A stretch of 64,000 bases of DNA from Oscillospiraceae bacterium (GTDB taxonomy: Bacteria > Bacillota > Clostridia > Oscillospirales > Oscillospiraceae): positions 62,001-126,000 of the forward strand of contig SVKL01000001.1 in NCBI GenBank assembly GCA_015068495.1. Direction: 5' to 3'. Of this stretch, positions 59,493 through 64,000 are shown one piece after another. How positions within the stretch are numbered: position 1 is the first letter of the stretch; every line of letters begins with the position of its first letter. The notes beneath the pieces are model-generated. The model ran no database searches, was not told the origin of the DNA, and saw only the letters and a list, made by a program, of their open reading frames with translations. The translations under genes and the position numbers were made by a program.

Positions 59493-60708
59493 ATTTCGGG
59501 GATAGATCCACATTTCTGCGCAGTATGCTAAGGGGAGGAACAGGAGCAGGCAGCTGCAAGTAAAACTGCATTTGGGGTGTTCTCGGCTCCTGTAACGGCG
59601 CTCCGTCCAGCGTTTGCATATGGTCAACACAGAAGGCGTGGGGCCGGACATCCGGGCCTACAATCTCCAGTGTTTCCCCTGAGGTGAATTTGTTTCGCAG
59701 ACTGCACAGGGCAAGTCCGTTTTCGTCGCAGCTTTCCACAATGGCGCAAATCTGCCACTGCCGGATGTAACGGGAATGTTCCGTATACTGACCGGGGAAG
59801 CCGTAGTAGAAGCCTGTGGAGTAATAGCGGTGACTTACGTGCTCCACTTCGTCCCGCCAAATCGGGTCGATTTCCCGTCCGGCAGCAATATCATCAATTG
59901 CGTGGCGGTATGCGCCGGTGACAATGGCGGCGTAATAAGCGGATTTGGCGCGGCCTTCAATCTTAATGCAATCGATACCGGCGTCCATCAAATCCTGCAG
60001 ATGGTCGATGGTGCACATATCCCGGGAGTTCATAATGTAAGTACCCTTTTCGTCCTCGAAAACAGGGAAGTATTCCCCGGGACGCTTTTCCTCCATCAAC
60101 GCGTACTGATAGCGGCAGGGCTGTGCGCATTCACCCCGGTTGGAATCCCGCCCGGTCATATAGTTGCTGAGCAGACATCTGCCGGAGTAGCTGACGCACA
60201 TAGCGCCGTGACCGAAGGTCTCAATCTCCAAATCCTTGCAGGTCTTTTCCCGAATGGTACGGATTTCGTCCAAGCTAAGCTCTCGCGCCAGCACCACCCG
60301 TTTTGCACCTAAATCATACCAGGCTTGGGCGCATTCATAGTTTGCGATAGATTGCTGGGTGGAAATATGGCGCTGACAGTTGGGGGCATATTTGCCGGCA
60401 AGGGTAAATGCGCCCATATCGGCAACAATCAGCGCATCCACGCCCGCATCCTGAAGCTGTTCCAGATACGGGGGGAGTGCGGCAATCTCCTCATTGCGGG
60501 GCATAGTGTTCACCGTGACGTGGACCTTTACACCGTGGCTGTGGGCAAAAGCCACTGCCTTGGGCAACTCCTCTGGAGTAAAGTTACCGGCAAAGGAGCG
60601 CATACCAAAGGCAGTGCCTGCCAAATAGACAGCATCTGCGCCGTACAGGACGGACATTTTCAGCCGCTCCATATCGCCGGCAGGGCTGAGTAATTCCAGT
60701 TTTTTCAT
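59491..60708 (-). CDS. Peptidase U32-family protein (probable tRNA or rRNA hydroxylation protein)
   Basis: 405 residues. N-terminal ELLSPAGDMERLKMSVLYGADAVYL, the U32 signature ETFGHGAMCVSYSGRCLLSNY with cluster-binding cysteines, ECAQPCRY and IKIEGRAKSAYYA. Homologues TrhP/RlhA make 5-hydroxyuridine in tRNA or 5-hydroxycytidine in 23S rRNA. Its start overlaps the stop of mltG by 1 bp, so it is in the tmk-DJ-1-mltG operon. Confidence 0.87.
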   Translation of the reverse strand: MKKLELLSPAGDMERLKMSVLYGADAVYLAGTAFGMRSFAGNFTPEELPKAVAFAHSHGVKVHVTVNTMPRNEEIAALPPYLEQLQDAGVDALIVADMGAFTLAGKYAPNCQRHISTQQSIANYECAQAWYDLGAKRVVLARELSLDEIRTIREKTCKDLEIETFGHGAMCVSYSGRCLLSNYMTGRDSNRGECAQPCRYQYALMEEKRPGEYFPVFEDEKGTYIMNSRDMCTIDHLQDLMDAGIDCIKIEGRAKSAYYAAIVTGAYRHAIDDIAAGREIDPIWRDEVEHVSHRYYSTGFYYGFPGQYTEHSRYIRQWQICAIVESCDENGLALCSLRNKFTSGETLEIVGPDVRPHAFCVDHMQTLDGAPLQEPRTPQMQFYLQLPAPVPPLSILRRNVDLSPK

Positions 60709-62252
60709 CAGCCACCCATCAATTCTGCCACATTCTTTAAGTGCTCACTTTGTGTGACAGCAAAGCGGTGGGCACCTTTTTCTTTATCGTATACAAAATA
60801 TTGGTAGTCGGTGTCATTGGGCTCCAGCGTGGCATACAGCGCCTGAACACCCATATTGCAGATCGGTCCGGGAGGGATTCCTTTGTTCTTTCGGGTGTTA
60901 TAGGGACTGTCTGCATCCAAATGCTCTGCGGTGAGCTCTTTGATTTCAAAGAAATAGTCGCCCAGTGCGTAGTGGACCGTGGCGTCAGCGCCCAGAGACT
61001 GGATGCTGGGATTAACCAGACGGTTATAGAATACAGAGGCAATGTCATAGCATTCGCTGTCCGACGAGGTCTCCTTTTGGGTTACAGAGGCCAAGGTGAC
61101 CACTTGGTGGAGCGTCAAAGGATGCTCGTTGATATAGGTGGTGCTGAAGCCGTTGGATTTCAGACGCTTTGCGTATTGCTGTTGAATGGTTTTGAAATCC
61201 TCTTTCATCTTGTCGGTGAAACGGTCATCAAACTCGTTGAGGAATTTTTCAATGACACGGCGGGGACTGTCGTTGGTGTAGAAGCTGTAGGTATCCGGCG
61301 CCATATAACCCTCTAAGCAGTACTTATCGCCCCGGGCCACACCCTCCAAGAACCAGTATTCCTCCAGTTCGCCGTTGGCGGCGTATTCCTCCAGCTCGGC
61401 AACTGTGCATACATTTTTCTCCTCCAAGAGCTTGAAAATCTGCGCGCAGTTGTAGCCTTCCGGGAACATTACGTCCACAACGTCACGGCCTGCGCCGTAG
61501 GAGTACATAGCGTTAATCATTGCATTGTAGTCAAACTGAGAATCCAAAGTGAAGGTGCCAACGCTGATATCCTCATCCTTGCCGGTAATCTTGGCAAAGA
61601 ACTCAAACAGGCCGGGATAACGAACCAAACTGGCATTTCCCAGCTTCTTGGAGATGGTCTTGATATTGTCATCCTCTGTGATGGTAATGGTAACCTTTTG
61701 GGGCTCTTTGCCAAATGCCATAACATCGGCGCAGCATACCCACAAAACACGTCCCAAAGACACACCGATGGCAACAATCAGCGCCAGCCAAATGACAGTA
61801 GCTAAAATGTGGGGGATTCCCAACAGACCGTAGCCGTCCTTTTTCTTGGGACGTCCCTTTTGCTCAATAATCTTTTTGAATCTGCGGCGTCTGGGAGGCT
61901 GTGTTTCCTGTGCTTCAGAAGCTGCAGGGCTTTCCTCAGAAACAGCACTTTCATCTGTTTCCGCAGGCAAGTTTGCTTCTTCTGTTTCGCTTACGTTCAG
62001 CCAGTCTTCCGCAAGGATTTTCTCCAGCTCGGCATCGTCAATTTCGGCAGCTTCTCCCGCATCTGCTATAGAATCCTCCGGCTCCTGCATAGGCAGTACT
62101 TCCTGAGGGGGGAGCGCAGGCTCCGGTTCCGGACGGGCAAACTGCCGTGCCAGCTCGTTTGCGCTTACCTCCCGGGAATCCGGGGAATTCAGCAAATCGT
62201 CCAACCATTTCTGGTTTTCTGCTGACAACCGATTCTTTTCGTAGTTGTCCAT
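60708..62252 (-). CDS. mltG: Endolytic murein transglycosylase MltG
   Basis: 514 residues. A long acidic cytoplasmic N-terminus of about 145 residues, one membrane helix (ILATVIWLALIVAIGVSLG), then the YceG domain with catalytic Glu in ASVTQKET; the preceding Glu of the usual EKE is Gln here. NRLVNPSIQSLGADATVHYAL and GIPPGPICNMGVQAL are conserved. It ends glycan-strand growth. The extended acidic N-terminus is longer than in E. coli (340 aa in total) but common in Clostridia. Confidence 0.93.
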   Translation of the reverse strand: MDNYEKNRLSAENQKWLDDLLNSPDSREVSANELARQFARPEPEPALPPQEVLPMQEPEDSIADAGEAAEIDDAELEKILAEDWLNVSETEEANLPAETDESAVSEESPAASEAQETQPPRRRRFKKIIEQKGRPKKKDGYGLLGIPHILATVIWLALIVAIGVSLGRVLWVCCADVMAFGKEPQKVTITITEDDNIKTISKKLGNASLVRYPGLFEFFAKITGKDEDISVGTFTLDSQFDYNAMINAMYSYGAGRDVVDVMFPEGYNCAQIFKLLEEKNVCTVAELEEYAANGELEEYWFLEGVARGDKYCLEGYMAPDTYSFYTNDSPRRVIEKFLNEFDDRFTDKMKEDFKTIQQQYAKRLKSNGFSTTYINEHPLTLHQVVTLASVTQKETSSDSECYDIASVFYNRLVNPSIQSLGADATVHYALGDYFFEIKELTAEHLDADSPYNTRKNKGIPPGPICNMGVQALYATLEPNDTDYQYFVYDKEKGAHRFAVTQSEHLKNVAELMGG

Positions 62253-62266
62253 ATCGTAACCTCCTG

Positions 62267-62809
62267 TCAGCGAATCACAATCTGCCGGGCAATTGCATTC
62301 GCGGCATCTGCCCCTTTCAGCGCTTCAATCAGCATAAGCCCAAAGGGAACAGCGCAGCCGGCAGAGGTGCCGGTGATTAAATTGCCATCCCGCAGGCAAG
62401 GCAAATCGGCAGCAACATCAGCACTGCCCATATCCTTTTCGCAGCCGGGGTAGCAGGTGACGCGCTTTCCGTCAGTAATGTGTAAATCTGCAAGGACAGT
62501 AGGCCCTGCGCAGATTGCGGCAACAAATTTATTGTTTTCCCAAGCAAAGCGCAGCGCGTCCAAAGCCCCTTGGCTGGCTCTGGCAGATGCCACACCACCC
62601 AGCCCACCGGGCAGAACTATCATATCCAGATTGGTCAAATCCATTTCGTCCAGCGTGATGTCCGCTTCAACGGTAATGTTGTGACCGCCGCATACTTTTT
62701 TTCCGGTAATGCCCACCGTAAGCACGTCAATGCCTGCGCGGCGCAGCAAATCCACGGGGGCAATCGCCTCCACCTCTTCAAAACCGGTACCCAGTAAAAC
62801 GTATACCAT
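62267..62809 (-). CDS. DJ-1/PfpI-family protein
   Basis: 180 residues from the ATG 6 nt after GGAGGA. Nucleophile Cys in AAICAGPTVLADL, Glu in GFEEVEAIAPVDLLRRAG and the family segment TGTSAGCAVPFGLMLIE. DJ-1 members act as glyoxalase/deglycase-like or chaperone proteins. It begins 2 bp after the tmk stop, in the tmk operon. Confidence 0.88.
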   Translation of the reverse strand: MVYVLLGTGFEEVEAIAPVDLLRRAGIDVLTVGITGKKVCGGHNITVEADITLDEMDLTNLDMIVLPGGLGGVASARASQGALDALRFAWENNKFVAAICAGPTVLADLHITDGKRVTCYPGCEKDMGSADVAADLPCLRDGNLITGTSAGCAVPFGLMLIEALKGADAANAIARQIVIR

Positions 62810-62811
62810 AC

Positions 62812-63480
62812 TCATTCCTCCAAACAATGGCGAACATGACGATAAATTTCTTCGTGAATGTCTTCAATAGACCGCATTGCGCCGTCTTTTACGCAGGAAA
62901 TGACAGTCCATCCGTAGTACTCTGCCGCGCTGCGTCCGATTTCCCGACAGGTGGCCAAATACTGCATATCCTGCTCGTGAATGTCAGCTTTGGTGTTGGT
63001 GTCAGCTTCCCGGTGACGCAGGAGCTTTTCGGTGAAGTCTGTGGGAACATCCAGATAAATCACCAAATCCGGCTGGGGAAGACCCAGCTTGTTGTACTCA
63101 AAATCATACAGCCAGTGCAAAAACTGCTCTCTTGCTTCTTTCGGCTCTTTTGAGGTCTGATGTACCGCGTTGGAAGTGGTGTAGCGGTCGGAGAGCACAA
63201 GCCCCCCGTCTGCATACCACTGTCCCCAATCCATCTTAAAGGAGGCGAAACGGTCAACTGCGTAAAAGGTGGATGCGGTATAAGCATTTACATCTGTGGG
63301 CTTTCCGCCAAACTGTCCACCCAAATACATCCGAATCAGCGCAGAGCTGTCCTCACTGTAGCGGGGGAAGACGATATGCTTGAATGCCACATTGTCTTTC
63401 TCTAAATGTTCAGACATTAAACGGAACTGCGTGGATTTTCCGGAGCCGTCAGTGCCTTCAATTACAATTAGTTTGCCCAT
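62812..63480 (-). CDS. tmk: Thymidylate kinase
   Basis: 222 residues from the ATG in MGKLIVIEGTDGSGKST; an upstream in-frame start has no ribosome site. P-loop EGTDGSGKST, DRY motif in LSDRYTTSNAVHQ and LIYLDVP-like strand (LVIYLDVPTDFT). It phosphorylates dTMP. First gene of the operon tmk, DJ-1, mltG, U32. Confidence 0.9.
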   Translation of the reverse strand: MGKLIVIEGTDGSGKSTQFRLMSEHLEKDNVAFKHIVFPRYSEDSSALIRMYLGGQFGGKPTDVNAYTASTFYAVDRFASFKMDWGQWYADGGLVLSDRYTTSNAVHQTSKEPKEAREQFLHWLYDFEYNKLGLPQPDLVIYLDVPTDFTEKLLRHREADTNTKADIHEQDMQYLATCREIGRSAAEYYGWTVISCVKDGAMRSIEDIHEEIYRHVRHCLEE

Positions 63481-63601
63481 TTTTGCAAACTCCTTTGCTT
63501 TTTTTCTATAAAATATCACCATAAAATATAGCATATTTTAATCCGTTTGTCCATTGAAATATGAAATTTACTGCCCCTAACGGAAAAAGAGGCGGGAAAG
63601 G

Positions 63602-63630
63602 TTGCAAAGAAACAGAAAATCTGCTAAAAT
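63602..63630 (+). promoter_or_regulatory. Promoter of the DEAD-box helicase gene
   Basis: TTGCAA, 17 bp, TAAAAT, 35 bp before the start codon. Confidence 0.7.
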
Positions 63631-63665
63631 AACCGGGTTAAATGGAAAGAAAAGGACGTAAAAAT

Positions 63666-64000
63666 ATGAATGAAACTTTGACATTTCGGGACTTGGGCTT
63701 GTCGGAGGCTATGCTCAAGGCGTTGGAGAAAAAAGGATACGGCTATCCAACCACCATTCAGGCGCAAGCCATTCCCGAATTTATGCAGTGGAAAGATGTG
63801 ATTGCAAAAGCGCCTACCGGCACAGGCAAGACCTTTGCCTTTGGCATCCCGATGATTGAGCACGTGGACACAAAATGCGATGAGGTGCAGGGACTGATTC
63901 TTGCGCCTACCCGGGAACTGGCCATCCAAATCGGCGATGAGCTAAGGGGCCTTTTAACCTATTATCAGGGCATTCGTGTGGCAGTGCTTTACGGTGGCGC
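63666..64000 (+). CDS. DEAD-box RNA helicase (3' end beyond window)
   Basis: First 111 codons. Q motif TTIQAQAIP, motif I APTGTGKT, motif Ia APTRELAIQ and GG are present in the usual spacing. Translation start ATG follows GAAAAGGACG. It is an ATP-dependent RNA unwinding protein; which subfamily cannot be said from this part. Confidence 0.9.
   Translation, partial: MNETLTFRDLGLSEAMLKALEKKGYGYPTTIQAQAIPEFMQWKDVIAKAPTGTGKTFAFGIPMIEHVDTKCDEVQGLILAPTRELAIQIGDELRGLLTYYQGIRVAVLYGG

Overview
The window comes from the chromosome of an anaerobic, spore-former-related Firmicute of the class Clostridia, most likely an Oscillospirales/Ruminococcaceae-type gut organism. This is inferred from strong AGGAGG ribosome sites, the acetogen-type metV-metF pair, a Spo0A homologue, larEBC, a TAXI-TRAP transporter and short dispersed palindromes. 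No 16S gene or species marker is present, so the assignment stays at that level.

Region 1 (1-10.1 kb) is a head-to-tail array of four paralogous genes of about 880 codons (the first cut by the window edge). They encode proteins with an N-terminal CBM9-like domain, beta-sandwich domains and a glycoside-hydrolase-like core, without signal peptides. Each of the three complete copies is its own transcription unit: sigma-A promoter, a structured RNA leader of about 150 nt with four conserved helices, gene, and intrinsic terminator. The leader shows compensatory changes between copies and matches no riboswitch class I recognise; it is the most novel-looking signal in the window. A SanA/YdcF-like gene follows on the opposite strand.

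Region 2 (11.0-26.4 kb) is a siphovirus structural and lysis cassette in canonical order: small and large terminase, portal, scaffold, capsid, connectors, tail tube, tail chaperones, tape measure, baseplate, tail tip, a BspA-like repeat protein, amidase endolysin, XhlA-like protein and holin. All reading frames are open, yet no integrase, repressor or replication gene lies at either side. It is a remnant prophage or a domesticated particle.

Region 3 (26.4-34.8 kb): a Spo0A-like regulator with a degenerate receiver (Asn at the phosphoacceptor position), the metVF methylene-THF reductase pair, the nickel-pincer cofactor operon larE-larB-larC followed by a GltS-type glutamate symporter, and an O-antigen ligase-like membrane protein.

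Region 4 (34.8-45 kb): a 277-bp element with 26-bp terminal inverted repeats, a TauE/SafE exporter, a Gfo/Idh oxidoreductase paired with a STAND NTPase, tRNA-Leu(CAA), an ABC exporter, an RluA-type pseudouridine synthase with an EamA transporter, tRNA-Thr(GGU), and two genes (class I amidotransferase and GDPD) with near-identical upstream regions.

Region 5 (45-58 kb) looks like hydroxy-dicarboxylate and opine-like catabolism: LysR with a tartrate/D-malate dehydrogenase and an MBL-fold hydrolase; a PH-domain membrane protein; nagB; an opine-dehydrogenase-family gene with an enolase-superfamily gene divergent from a second LysR; then gntR with a TAXI-TRAP transporter facing a two-subunit class I fumarase/L-tartrate dehydratase.

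Region 6 (58-64 kb) is housekeeping: glycosyltransferase, U32 protease family protein, mltG, DJ-1/PfpI, tmk, and the start of a DEAD-box helicase.
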